A stretch of DNA of 64,000 bases from Notospermus geniculatus (GCA_002633025.1 NMRB01000814.1:204998-268997); one strand, 5' to 3'; counted from the stretch's first letter, positions 42,938 through 54,839 are shown. Made by a program: numbers and translations. The notes: a model not told the origin generated them from the letters alone.

Positions 42938-45900
42938 CTACCTCCTTGAACGTTTTTCTTTTGTCTTTTTGCCATGACTACGTTTGTGACTCTGCAAATC
43001 AACTTTCTTAGTGAACGCCCGAGAACATGTACCACATCGGAAAGGTTGCTTTTGATCAATCAAATGAACACATTTTCTATGTCTAATGAGGTGGCTCTTA
43101 GTCATGAAGGTTTTCGGACACTGGTCACATGCATACGGTCGCTCTCCTGAATGGATCCGCATGTGATCAATGAGGCTGCTGCTTTTTCTGTAGGTTTTCG
43201 AACACTTGTCACATGCAAATGGTCGCTCTCCTGAATGTATCCGTATGTGATCAATGAGGTTCCCGCTTTGTGTGAAGGTTTTCGGACACTGGTCGCATGC
43301 AAACGGTCGCTCTCCTGAATGGATCCGCAAGTGCGTATTGAGGCTGCTGCGTTTTGTGAAGGTTTTCGAACACTGGTCACACGCAAATGGTCGCTCTCCC
43401 GAATGTATCCGCATGTGTTCAATGAGGTTGCTGCTTTGCCTGAAGGTTTTCGGACACTGGTCGCATGCAAACGGTCGCTCACCCGAATGTATTCGCATGT
43501 GCGCATTGAGGATGGTCCTTTGTGTGAAGGTTTTCGGGCACTGGTCACATGCAAACGGTCGTTCTCCCGCATGTATCCGCATGTGCCTATTGAGGTTGTT
43601 GCTAGTTCTGAAGGTTTTTGGACACTGGTCACATGCAAACGGTCGCTCTCCCGAATGTATCCGCATGTGCTTAATGAGGGTGCTGCTTCTTGTGAAGGTT
43701 TTTGAACACTGGTCACATGCAAACGGTTGCTCTCCTGAATGTATCCGCATGTGCCTACTGAGATTAAACTTACGGGTGAATTTTTTGTTGCATTCATCAC
43801 ATTTATGACTACCAGTATATTTTCTGATTCTTTTGTGGGAAATGCACTTGGAGACGACTCGACACTGACCAGTGACCGATCGCTCTCCCAAATGTACCCG
43901 CATGTGTGCAGTCAGATCAACTTTCTTGGAGAATTGTTTGTCACAATGGTCACAGCTATGTACCGGTATAGCCATTTTACGTCTCCTGAGAGAGCTCCTG
44001 CGTGAGAAGGTCTGAGGACATGGGTCACATGCAAACGGTTGTTCTCCCGAATGTATCCGCATGTGTCTGGTAAGAATTGTTTTTCTTGAGAATTCTTTGT
44101 CACACTGACCACATCTATGAGTTTTGCGTCTCTTCTGACATTCAGACTTGGAGACACTGGGACTGTCTGATGGTGGCACTGCAAAATAGAAGAATAAACG
44201 AGATGGTTTTATAAGTCTGTGAGTTTTGTCTCTATGTTGGTCATTCTATTCTGATTCATGCTCCTTTCCAGGAGGCTACTTCAGCAATGTCCACCATTGC
44301 TGACGCTGACATGACGCAACGCCAGGGGGCAAAACGCAAGGGGGGGGCAGTGGGGAGCGCAACCCAACAGTATGATGTCACATATTGTACTGGAAATGAT
44401 GAATGAGCCTGCATAACAAAACAGCCGTCACTGTATACAGGATGCAAAAAAGTTACACTCTTCTAAACTCTTACCGTCTGTCACTTTATCTTGTGTTTTT
44501 GTACTTGCCAATTCAGGTACATGTATGTCAGGATTAGCTTCTACATGTACGTGTGGTGGCTGAAAAGTGATAGGGAAAGTGAGAACAAAGATTATACCGT
44601 ACATGGCCCTATACCAGTAGGCCTATGTAGTGTGGCACTGGTGTAGGAATTATACTGCCTTTTCACTTCCAGCACTACGACAATGAATTTTAAGACTTCT
44701 TCAAAAAGAGCAAAGTGTGGAATTCCAGACCTTTCCAAGGCCTTGAAAACACTTTTTCATATTAAAGACTTTCCAAGGATGCACGGGAAATGGGGGTAGA
44801 CCTATGGTGAGACAAGTCTAATTTTAGCCACTCTCTAAAAACTTTGATTTTGTATAAAGCAGACCAAGTAGGGTTGTCAAGTGCCTTATCATGCTGTCTG
44901 GAGACCTATGCCTGGTTTCCCCAGACTGGGTCACATTTGTTACATGTAAGACGCTATGCACGTGATGTCATCAGCCCGCGTGCTGCGATGTGACGCCATG
45001 TTGGATGGAACGTTCTGACATTGTGACACATTGCATACGACGGTCTGCTCCATCCATGACGTCATTTGATGACGTCAGTGCATAGCCTCTATACCAAGAA
45101 GTCATTCATAACATTTTGATAATCCTTTTGAATTCTCTTTAATGGGAGATTTTCCTGCCGTGAGAGGCCACAATTTAGGGTTTAGATTTCAACGGGATAT
45201 GACGAAGTGAAATTGATTCAAGATTCCAAGCCTTGCCATCGGCATCATCCGATCCATTCTTACATTTTCCACTCTGACTTACCAATGTCTGATCTGGTAT
45301 GAAACGATCCACAGCTGAAGACACCAAGTCATCATCGTGTTTCTTCTGTTTTGTTTTCAGTCCATCGTCAAATCCTCCTGGCACAACCACACCGATTTTA
45401 CGCTCCTCCAATATCAGACAGCAGCCATTCCGACAAGTCCGACTCTCCTCACCAGTCACACCAAATACATCACTCATCTTGAACTTGCAATATTCAGCAG
45501 TTTCGATATTATTAGGCCTATCATTTATGGGTTCTTCTTTTACGCCAGTCAAAGTCAAAGGCAGAGTTATAGACGGGCAAGACTCATTCTCTACAGTCTC
45601 ACAATTCACAGTGTTTGCTCTTTGAGTTTCGTTTTTAGGCCTATCATTCATGGGTTCTTCTTTTACGCCAGTCAAAGTCAAAGGTAGAGTTATACATGTA
45701 GACGGGCAAGACTCATTCTCTGCAGTCTCACACTTGACAGTGTTTGCTCTTTGAAGCTTGACTTTAATATCAGTTACCGGTACCGGTACGTCATATTGTT
45801 CATCTTCATGATCTTTGTATGATTCAGCGCCTTCACAATTGTCATCATGGAGTTCATCTTTGATTTCGTTTTTGAGAGCAAGATCAAATAATGCCAAATC

Positions 45901-46053
45901 ATACTCTACAGAGTGTGGGTCGATGTGTGGTGGACCACTGGACACGGTTGATGTCTCACGGCGGCCAATCTCAAATTTCGGAGTTTCGACCATTTTCAGA
46001 TGGTTATCGCTATCAGTATCGGTATCACGATGTTCCATTTTGATTTTCATCCC
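42938..46053 (-). CDS. C2H2 zinc-finger gene 1 (three exons)
   Basis: A multi-finger, probably nuclear DNA-binding protein. Exons on the minus strand are 46053-45283, 44559-44475 and 44178-42938, with donors TTG/GTAAGT and ACG/GTAAGAG and acceptors TTATTACAG, CACTTTTCAG and TTTTGCAG. From the ATG at 46050 they give 697 residues with phases that fit. Residues 1-256 are acidic and hold the VKEEP and IKDE type motifs typical of SUMO sites. Residues about 285-697 carry 13 finger modules joined by HSGERPF linkers. Finger 2 lacks its histidines and a degenerate Cys/His stretch precedes finger 4. No KRAB, SET, BTB or ZAD domain is seen. Codon GGG precedes the ATG in frame, so the true start could lie in an upstream exon. 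Confidence 0.85.
44949..45091. mobile_element. TIR element in zinc-finger gene 1 intron
   Basis: Ends around GCTATGCACGTGATGTCATC and TGATGACGTCAGTGCATAG are inverted. The counterpart in gene 2 is about 52258-52440 and keeps about 35 bp more of the interior. Confidence 0.65.
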
Positions 46054-46429
46054 CTGTAATAATAATGAGTTATGGTATCATCTAAATGAGCCATGCAAAG
46101 TGGAACAGAGTCGAAGGACTCAGAACAGTCAAGACTTAACTGCCAGCTCAGATGAGCGATCAACACGCATGTGGCCATGGGTGAGTCCTGGACTGGCCTC
46201 TCCATGGAGAATGAGGCGTGTGCGGCACGTAGGCTGTGAAGGGGAATGGGCGCAGACACAGACGCAGGAGTTCTTCAGTTGCTCTTTGGTGAATTCCCAC
46301 GAAATGATGACGCAATACTGTGCGGGCAAGGAAAAACTGGTAGCTACACAACCGATTATAAGAAACGCGACAGTGCCCACTCCACCCACTCTCCGCAGCA
46401 GCACCCGCGTCAGGGAAATAGCTAAACAG
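46054..46429. other. region upstream of zinc-finger exon, possible 5' exon or promoter
   Basis: This stretch is less A/T-rich than its surroundings and holds several overlapping minus-strand frames (about 46129-46459), none of a family I recognise. It has no counterpart upstream of gene 2, where homology stops about 12 bp beyond the acceptor. The first exon of gene 1 may lie here or further right. Confidence 0.3.
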
Positions 46430-46908
46430 CTGGGGAAATAGGGCCGATCTAGCTGTCACCGATAAATCGGACGATCACCCACCGATCTGCAGTTCAGAAG
46501 CTAATTATCATAATATATTCACTGCTGCAGGTCATGGCAAGTGTCAATATTTAGCATTTTTAATTGTTTTAACTGTGCAAACTCATCTTGACTGTACTAG
46601 CATTGTCTAAAATGGTTAGGGAAGTGGTGAAAAGCTGTCAGTTAGCTGCTTCTTACCTCTCAAAATGCAAAAATCTGTCAAACACTTGATTCAATGCAGT
46701 TTTTTTTGGCTAGTGGCGGCGCCTTGTGGGCACTATGTTAGTTAGGATACCTACGTGCGGTTTTTCGTATTTGCATGCGCAAATGCATTTTCTTAACAAA
46801 CACAGCTTGATGGGATGATTTCTGGCAATCAGCAGGTGCACAAATCGGCAGATCTATAGCTGATCGGCAGTTCAGCTGGTGACTGCTAGATCGGCCCTAT
46901 TTCCCCAG
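46430..46908. mobile_element. TIR element, CTGGGGAAATAGGGCCGATC
   Basis: The 479-bp element has perfect ends CTGGGGAAATAGGGCCGATC and their inverse, with CGGCAGTTCAG-like inner repeats. Its interior is A/T-rich without a reading frame. Confidence 0.85.
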
Positions 46909-47023
46909 CTGCTAAAGGGAAATATGTTGGATCGATTTTTTCAACCCGCGCCTGCACAGTTACGCCTCATGGAAAAGCAGTCTCTTCCCCGGCCAAGCTA
47001 GCTACCGGTACCGTACACATGCC

Positions 47024-47165
47024 AGGTGTGGATCCAGATAGGGGGCCACGCCTCCCCTTTTGGCCTTGAACAAATCTGTAAAATCGACCGTGAACTTCTG
47101 GAATTCGGCACTTTCAATGCTCCTAGCACATGGCGCCCCTTTCCCAAATCCTGGATCCGCCCCTG
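47024..47165. mobile_element. GGATCC-type MITE
   Basis: Ends CAGGTGTGGATCCAG and CTGGATCCGCCCCTG are inverted. Its right end coincides with the left border of the perfect palindrome (47162). Confidence 0.7.
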
Positions 47166-47794
47166 CATGCTACACCAACCAGCCAACACCAACGACAAAA
47201 CTTTCCAAAAGTCGTCCTGCACATTATTTAGTTACCGGTACCGCCTCAGCTCAGGGACTCCCCGATCGCGTTAGTGCACAGGGACTTGAAGCAAAAGTTG
47301 TGTGATTGTTTGATTGTAAATATGTTTATTATGATCAGAGAGAGTACTATTGGCACCCTCGACCACAGGGACTTGAGGCATGCATGGCAGGGGTGGTGGG
47401 TGTTTCCGAGGTCCAAAAGCACCCACGGACAGTGTCCTGACCCCCGGGGTAAAATACCCCAGAAATATGTATATATATTATATATACATATTTCTGGGGT
47501 ATTTTACCCCGGGGGTCAGGACACTGTCCGTGGGTGCTTTTGGACCTCGGAAACACCCACCACCCCTGCCATGCATGCCTCAAGTCCCTGTGGTCGAGGG
47601 TGCCAATAGTACTCTCTCTGATCATAATAAACATATTTACAATCAAACAATCACACAACTTTTGCTTCAAGTCCCTGTGCACTAACGCGATCGGGGAGTC
47701 CCTGAGCTGAGGCGGTACCGGTAACTAAATAATGTGCAGGACGACTTTTGGAAAGTTTTGTCGTTGGTGTTGGCTGGTTGGTGTAGCATGCAGG
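47162..47794. repeat. perfect 633-bp palindrome next to N
   Basis: The sequence from 47162 to 47477 is the exact inverse of 47479-47794, with the single base 47478 at the centre of a TATATATATTATATATATA-like core. Both strands therefore carry the same 111-codon frame (47274-47609 and 47347-47682). The palindrome ends at the N at 47795. Perfect long palindromes are unstable, so a fold-back read artefact is as likely as a real inverted duplication. Confidence 0.95.
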
Positions 47795-47795
47795 N

Positions 47796-48460
47796 TTACG
47801 TGAATTTTAACAACTCAGAACAAACGCTCACTGTTTCCCGCTCATATTTGGTACTGTGTAGGCCCTACATCATTTACATGCTGTGGATATAGGTAAACAA
47901 TGTATTGAACAGTTGGTACATTTGACCAATTCCTGTACAGCCGTGCATCCATCTTCGGCTGCCGAAGACAGAACGTCGGAGAGTGGGAAGTTCTGTCAGT
48001 TCTTGGACATTTACGACTACGCTTTTTTAAAGAATCAGACATTTCTTCTTCAAATTACTCAGCAGGCCATTTGAGGAAATGTGTAATACTGAGGACAGGG
48101 GCAGATGCAGGATTTCCGGAAAGGGGAGTGTGCATCGGAGAGGGTCGCCCCAGAAAATTTTCAAAAATAAAGTGCAAAATATGTTTTCCAGGCATCTGAG
48201 GCACAAAAACCATCACTCTGCCAACATGGGAGGGGGGACCACTGTGTACCCTTGGAGGAATTATACAGTATAATTCCTCCAATCCAAGGTGTAGGCCTAC
48301 CTAAATCCACTTGCAAGGAGGAGGGAACTATTGGAGTGACAGGCTAGGCTCCTACCCCGGCCCAGAATTTCTGAAACCCCTGCAGACCATGAAGCAACAA
48401 AAAAAAAAGATTACATCTAAGTGCACTTTATTAACTTTTCAAATATAGTTTGGACAGAAT
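47796..48460. repeat. block shared with 55918-56800
   Basis: It begins TTACGTGAATTTTAACAAC and contains GCCGTGCATCCATCTTCGG and CAGATGCAGGATTTCCGG, in the same order as 55918-56800. It lies upstream of zinc-finger gene 1, just as the other copy lies upstream of gene 2, so it may include their promoter or first exon. A small hairpin GAGGAATTATACAGTATAAT lies at 48254-48273. Confidence 0.75.
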
Positions 48461-49254
48461 GTGTACCATAAACACGACGAAACTCCAAAAAACAATCCAG
48501 ATTCATTGCTCACATTGCATTTGTCCTACCGGTAGTGTTAACTTGACCATAGTATATATAATTGTACCGGTACACATAACTTTCAGTTTATAATCAGGAA
48601 ATCTATAGGCCTACTACATGTATAATTGACGGTGGCACTTTAAAGCCGCACTGTATTGAATTCAGAAAGTGCTTACGTCCTCTGACGTTGGTGCAGTGTA
48701 AAATGTACTATGTTCTTTGTGGGTACCAGTAGTATCAAAATGAAAGCTAGGATAAAATCGTGATGAACTTTTCAACCTTGTTCCATTACTGGTCCCGACC
48801 AAATCGTCCTGCCCTGAAAATCTCTAGCAAGTCATACTCTGTAATACATGTAATCTCTAGCCACCTGGCACCAACCTACTATACAGACTGAGACCTGGTG
48901 TGACAGGGATCAATGTCCCCTGGAATCGAAGTCCGGTTGGCTAGAGAGACCATGACCATTCGAATACAACCTTACAATAACAGGCTATTGTTTGGCGGAC
49001 TTGCATTCCTAGGACATTGATTCCTGTCACACCGGTCTTACTGGCATTCCTAATCCACTACAGAAACACTGGCGTCAGTCCGGTTCTAATTTAGATTCAG
49101 AATATACCACCAATGTTCTCCGGGTTTAATAGACCCGGTGTTATCGAGCACAGAGTATACCCACCAATGACCCGGGCCAATGACATCGACATTTGTGATC
49201 AATCATCTTACCAGGGAATGCATCTCCACACTGCCTACATTTGATTGGCTCATG
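48461..49254. other. spacer between zinc-finger copies
   Basis: A fragment of the AAAGCCTCACAGTATTG repeat lies at 48640-48730. Near 48900-49045 GTGTGACAGGGATCAATGTCC and GGACATTGATTCCTGTCAC form an inverted pair, suggesting a further TIR element. No gene is recognised. Confidence 0.5.
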
Positions 49255-49453
49255 CAAATACAATGTATCACCTGATTGGTCAACTCCAACCAGGTGATCT
49301 GGGCCTGTTTCTGAATCTCCTGATTGGTCAACTTGAGTCAGGTGATCTAGCCCTTGTCTACATCACCTGATTGGTCACGTGATTTTGGGCCCTTGTCTGC
49401 ATCACCCCATTGGTCAACTTGAGTCAGGTGACCTGGGCCCTTGTCTCCAGAAT
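49255..49453. repeat. 40-bp minisatellite after zinc-finger gene 2
   Basis: About five units with CACCTGATTGGTCA and TTGAGTCAGGTGA precede the stop codon on the plus strand. It matches the shorter array at 42780-42937. Confidence 0.75.
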
Positions 49454-52400
49454 CTACCTCCTTGAACGTTTTTCTTTTGTCTTTTGGCCATGACTACGTT
49501 TGTGACTCTGCAAATCAACTTTCTTAGTGAACGCCCGAGAACATATTTCACATCGGAAAGGTTGCTTTTGATCAACCAAATGAATACGTTTTCTATGTTT
49601 AGTGAGGTAGCTGCTACTCACGAAGGTTTTCGGACACTGGTCACAAGCAAACGGTCGCTGTCCTGAATGTATCGGCATGTGCTTAATGAGGTTCCAGCTT
49701 TGTGCGAAGGTTTTCGAACACTTGTCACAAGCAAATGGTCGCTCTCCCGAATGTGTCCGCATGTGCTCAATGAGGTTGCCGCTTTGTGTGAAGGTTTTCG
49801 GACACTGCTCACAAGCAAACGGTCGATCTCCTGAATGTATCCGCATGTGCGTAATGAGGTTGCCACTTTGTGTGAAGGTTTTCGGACACTGGTCACAAGC
49901 AAACGGTCGCTCACCCGAATGTATCCGCATGTGATCAATGAGGCTGCTGCTTTGTGTGAAGGTTTTCGGACACTGGTCGCATGCAAACGGTCGCTCACCG
50001 GAATGTATCCGCATGTGCGTGCGGAGGCTGCAACTTTGTGTGAAGCTTCTCGAACATTGGTCACACGCAAATGGTCGCTCTCCCGAATGTATCCGCAGGT
50101 GCGTTATGAGGTTGCTGCTGTTTGTGAAGGTTTTCGGACACTGGTCACATGCAAACGGTCGCTCTCCCGAATGTATCCGCATGTGATCAATGAGGTTGCT
50201 GCTGTTTCTGAAGGTTTTCGGACACTTGTCACATGCAAACGGTCGCTCTCCCGAATGTATCCGCATGTGCACAATGAGACTGGACTTACAGGCGAATTTT
50301 TTGTTGCACTCATCACACTTATGACTACCAGTATATTTTCTGATTCTTTTGTGGGAAATGCACTTGGAGACGGCTCGACACTGGTCACTTGCGACCGATC
50401 GCTCTCCCAAATGTACCCGCATGTGTGCAGTCAGATCAACTTTCTTGGAGAATTGTTCGTCACAATGGTCACAGCTATGTATAGCCATTTTACGTCTCCT
50501 GAGAGAGCTCCTGCGTGAGAAGGTCTGTGGACATGGGTCACATGCAAACGGTTGTTCTCCCGAATGTATCCGCATGTGTCTGGTAAGAACGGTTTTTCTT
50601 GAGAATTCTTTGTCACACTGGTCACATTTATGCGTTTTTCCTCTCTGACTTTCAGACTTGGAGACACTGGGACTGTCTGATGGTGGCACTGCAAAACAGA
50701 AGAATAAACGAGATGGTTTTATAAGTCTGTGAGTTTTGTCTCTATGTTGGTCATTCTATTCTGATTCATGGTCGTTTCCAGGAGGCTACTTCAACAATGT
50801 CCACCATCGCTGACGTTGACATGACGCAACGCCAGGGGGCAAAACGCAAGGGGGGAGTATTTGTATTTGTATTTCATTTTCCCGTCAGGGCCGACGCAAT
50901 AGCATTATTGGCCCTGGTAAGTACGGAGGAGGCCATCACAAGCTACTCATGTTCCTCACTTGGATGGGGTATTTTACTTGCCCTTGCAAAGACACAAGGT
51001 ACAAGGCACCACGGCTCACATGCACATATAAAGGTCATCTGCAGCGGACCACATAGCACATTGGAGCGCTTTGGGTCAAGTCGTTCTTGAGTTACAGCAC
51101 TTTGATGATTTTGGGGTTACGCCACCTGGTGGCAATGTTTGAAGTCAAATCAGGCCGAAATTTGACATGCATGTAAAGGTCATCTAGATGGAGGTAAATA
51201 TCAAATTTGAGCACTCTGCGTCAAGCTGTTCCCGAGTAATACATGTAGCACTTACTTGATTTTCAGGTTACGCCACCTGGCGGCCATACTGGATGTCCAA
51301 TCGGGCCGAAACTTGGTATTTTTAAGGTACCCCTCCAATGCATGTTTATGCAAAATATGAAGTCGCTCGGTGAAATAATGACAAATTGTGGCAGGTTCGT
51401 CATTTTTGTCGAACTTTGACCTCTGTGACCTTGAAAAGTAGGTCAAATCAAAAACCCGTTACATGTGTCATGTATCCTCATTAGATACACATATGATAAA
51501 AATTTGGAGATGATCCAGTCATTAGTTCAGGAGTTATTGCACTTTTTGTATTTTTGGTTTTGGCCACCTGGTGGCCAAGCCAACAACCGAATCGGACCGA
51601 AACTTGGTGTCACGGGTCATCTGACCTAGGGCTATGTATGTACCAAGTTTCAGATCAATAGCCCCAGTGGTTACGAAACGTGCCCTGCTAACGGAACACG
51701 ACGACGGCCGACGACAGACGACGGACGCTGCACCATCGTAATAGCTCACCCCAGTGAGCTAAAAAGTTACACTCTTCTAAACTCTTACCGTCTGTCATTT
51801 TATCTTGTGTTTTTGTACTTGCTAATTCAGGTACATGTATGTCAGGATTAGCTTCTACGTGTGGTGGCTGAAAAGTGATAGGGAAAGTGAGAACAAAGAT
51901 TATACATGGCCCTATACCAGTAGGCCTATGTAGTGTGGCACTGGTGTAGGAATTATACTGCCTTTTCACTTCCAGCACTATGACAATGAATTTTAAGACT
52001 TCTTCAAAAAGAGCAAAGTGTGAAATTCCAGACCTTTCCAAGGCCTTGAAAACACTTTTTCATATTAAAGACTTTCCAAGGATGCACGGGAAATGGGGGT
52101 AGACCTATGGTGAGACAAGTCTAATTTTAGCCACTCTCTAAAAACTTTGATTTTGTATAAAGCAGACCAAGTACATGTAGGGTTGTCAAGTGCCTTATCA
52201 TGCTGTCTGGAGACCTAGGCCCCTATGCCTGGTTTCCCCAGACTGGGTCACATTTGCTAAGAGGCTATGCACATGACGTCATCAGTCCACGTGCTGCGAT
52301 GTGACGCCATGTTGGAGGACGGAACGTTCCGACATTCTGAAGCAGTGCATGTGACGGTCTGCTCCATCCATTTTCCATCCAGCGTGGCAGCATACCCATT

Positions 52401-54005
52401 GATGACGTCATTTGATGACGTCAGTGCACAGCCTCTATACCAAGAAGTCATTCATAACATTTTGATAATCCTTTTGAATTCTCTTTAATGGGAGATTTTC
52501 CTGCCGTCAGAGGCCACCACAATTTAGGGTTTAGATTTTAACGGGATATGACGAAAGCTGCGTTCACACTAGACGCCTAAAACGACTTGGAGTTGGTCCA
52601 AACCGATTCAGCACGGCCAAAGCGATTCAGCCATTCGCACTCAAACCGTTTTCAAATCGCCGTATCCAAACCACATTGGAAAGCGTTTTGGAATCGATTC
52701 AGCTGCAACACTGTACCCTAATCGTTTTGACACCTTGGCATCTGAACGGCGGACCAAGGCGATTTATCGAGATTGCCTGATGTTGCACATGCGCAGACTA
52801 GCTTCCCCTATATGTAGCCACTGGACTGCTGAAGAGCAGGTTGTTTACAAAGAATACAGTCTTCGCATCTTCGTTACAAAAGACTCCCGATTGTTTTCAC
52901 AAAATGGCTGTGTGGAGTAATAACAAGACCATTTTACTGGTTGCGCTTGCTCCGAGCATTTTTCATGGGCGCAGCCATCTTTGTAGTGGTGATCGTCGCC
53001 TCCGCGACAATGTGATGTGATCATACGTGGTACTAAATCGCGCAATCGCTTTGGCACAACCTCAAAACGCTCTTAATGGCGTGTGTGAATGCTCACTCCC
53101 AAATCGATATGCTGAATCATTTTCCGCACTTCACTTTGGGGAATGCGATTCAGAACAGATTTAGGTGAGAACACGGCTGAAGTGAAATTCAGTCTTTGCC
53201 GTTTGACGGGTGCGATTTTGCATGCGCCTCGCAAACAATAGAAATTCTATTGTTTGCGAGGTGCATGCAAAATCCCGCCCGTCAAACGGCAAAGACTGGA
53301 AATTGATTCAAGATTCCAAGCCTTGCTATCGGCATCATCCGATTTAGTCTTACATTTTCCACTCTGACCTACCAATGTCTGATCTGGTATGAAACGATCC
53401 ACAACTGAAGACACCAAGTCATCATCATGTTCCTTCTGTTTTGTTTTCAGTCCATCGTCGAATCCTGCTGGCATGACCACACCGATTTTACGCTCCTCCA
53501 ATATCAGACAGCAGCCATTCCGACAAGTCCGACTCTCCTCACCAGTCACGCCAGATACATCACTCATCTTGAACTTGCAATATTCATCAGTTTCGATATT
53601 AGGCCTATCATTCATGGGTTCTTCTTTTACTCCAGTCAAAGTCAAAGGTAGAGTTATAGACGGGCAAGACTCATTCTCTGCAGTCTCACAATTGACAGTG
53701 TTTGCTCTTTGAAGTTTGACTTTAATATCAGGTACCGGTACGTCATATTGTTCAGCTTCATGATCTTTGTATGATTCAGCTCCTTCACAATTGTCATCAT
53801 GGAGTTCATCTTTGATTTCGTTTTTGAGAGCAAGATCCAATAATGCCAAATCATACTCTACAGAGTGTGGGTCGATGTGTGGTGGACCACTGGACACGGT
53901 TGACGTCCCATGACAGCCAATCTCAAATTTGGGAGTTTCGACCATTTTCAGATGGTTATCACTATCAGTATCGGTATCACGATGTTCCATTTTGATTTTC
54001 ATCCC
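49454..54005 (-). CDS. C2H2 zinc-finger gene 2 (three exons)
   Basis: The tandem paralogue of the gene at 42938-46053. Exons are 54005-53373, 51867-51789 and 50688-49454, with donors TTG/GTAGGT and ACG/GTAAGAG. From the ATG at 54002 they give 647 residues with consistent phases. The N-terminal exon (210 codons) lacks the 40-residue internal duplication present in gene 1. The middle exon is two codons shorter. The third exon again encodes 13 modules, with the same degenerate second module. Fingers 1-3 and 13 match gene 1 closely, while fingers 4-12 differ mostly at helix positions -1, 2, 3 and 6. Only one copy is expected to bind a given site if these predictions hold. Confidence 0.85.
50858..51765 (-). 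mobile_element. interspersed repeat and repeat A inserted in gene 2 intron
   Basis: The first part (50858-51005) is the family of 562-724 in reverse, with GTATTTGTATTTGTATTTC as the tail. The rest is repeat A in reverse, ending GCTCACCCCAGTGAGC. Gene 1 has about 90 unrelated bases in the same place, so the insertion is private to gene 2. Confidence 0.75.
52258..52440. mobile_element. TIR element in zinc-finger gene 2 intron
   Basis: Counterpart of 44949-45091, with AGGCTATGCACATGACGTC and GACGTCAGTGCACAGCCTC ends. It carries extra sequence around CCATTTTCCATCCAGCG. Confidence 0.65.
52556..53178. mobile_element. 623-bp TIR element with GAA duplication
   Basis: It starts AGCTGCGTTCACAC and ends GTGAGAACACGGCT, imperfect inverted ends. 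GAA flanks both sides (52553-52555, 53179-53181), and gene 1 has the empty site GACGAAGTG at 45199. A 3-bp duplication suggests a PIF/Harbinger-type element, though the usual target is TWA. Confidence 0.75.
53190..53298. mobile_element. palindromic MITE with GAAATT duplication
   Basis: The 109-bp element starts CAGTCTTTGCCGTTTGACGG and ends with its inverse. GAAATT is duplicated (53184-53189, 53299-53304), and gene 1 shows the single GAAATT. It lies in the first intron after the donor at 53372, so a longer frame through it is not coding. Confidence 0.85.
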
Positions 54006-54017
54006 CTGTAATAACAA

Positions 54018-54249
54018 TGAAATCCAAAATGATGGCCAGGGCCATTGTGCTCACCTCTGTGATAAGTCTATGGTGAAGTAAAACTGTGACACTCATGGTG
54101 AATGATGAAGAATCAGTACAGACAAGATACTTATAAAGCTTATTTCATCTGATCAGCAATAATTTAATCAATGACATAATCTCAGTCAAAGACCGTCAGA
54201 AGGGGTTAGTGGTGTGAGCAAACCGCTTTCCTGTGTTGGCCGCAGATGT
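54018..54249. other. upstream flank of zinc-finger gene 2, nothing identified
   Basis: Homology with gene 1 ends here. No exon or clear repeat is visible. Confidence 0.4.
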
Positions 54250-54820
54250 CAACAAGAGGCCCGTGGGCCTGGCGCTCAGCTGACAGTTGACTTGAGGTGT
54301 AGTTCAACTGGTCTTTAAGTAGGTCAGTAGGTCGGTAGGTCATAGAAGTAGGTCAAAATGTAGAGGATACTTATATAGATATTTAGGCAACATAAAACCA
54401 TCTTAACCTTCACTATTGATTCGATATGGCCCGAAGTAAATTTTTCAAGAATTTTTAGATGGCTGACCAGTGGCCATATTTGACGTCCATTCTAACTGAA
54501 ATTTGCCATAGGCCTACATGTACGTTTAGAAGGTAGGCCTACCGGTACCTACATGTAGATACCTGATTTGGCAAGGTTACATCATCCAACTTACTCCTAC
54601 TTATGACATGTATGAGATATGGGTCAAAGTCCTTTTTTCAAGATGGCTTCCTAGCGGCCATATTTGAAGTCCGATTGGGTCGAAATTTGGTGCACTTGTA
54701 GACGGGGCCTAGATATATCTTCACACCAAATCAAAACCCTCTATGTCAAATAGCCACGAAATGTGCCACTTTGACCTCTGTGACCTTGAAAACTGGGCCA
54801 AATAAAAAACCCGGGATAAA
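54250..54820. mobile_element. interspersed repeat B, GAGGCCCGTGGGCC
   Basis: It starts AACAAGAGGCCCGTGGGCC + TGGCGCTCAGCTGA and carries blocks reminiscent of repeats A and C (AAGATGGCTTCCTAGCGGCC, TTTGACCTCTGTGACC). No coding capacity is seen. Confidence 0.6.
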
Positions 54821-54839
54821 AAACCCATTGTTCCACTGC

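Noticed and set aside
43254-43808. Long plus-strand frames opposite the zinc-finger exons (also 49835-50518)
   Set aside because: They mirror the 84-bp periodicity of the fingers on the other strand and have no independent domain.
47274-47682. Two identical 111-codon frames on opposite strands
   Set aside because: They are the same sequence read from both arms of the perfect palindrome and match no known family.
53247-53372. Extension of the gene 2 N-terminal frame through the MITE at 53190-53298
   Set aside because: The strong donor at 53372 and matching phase of the next exon place the end of the exon at 53373; the rest is intron.
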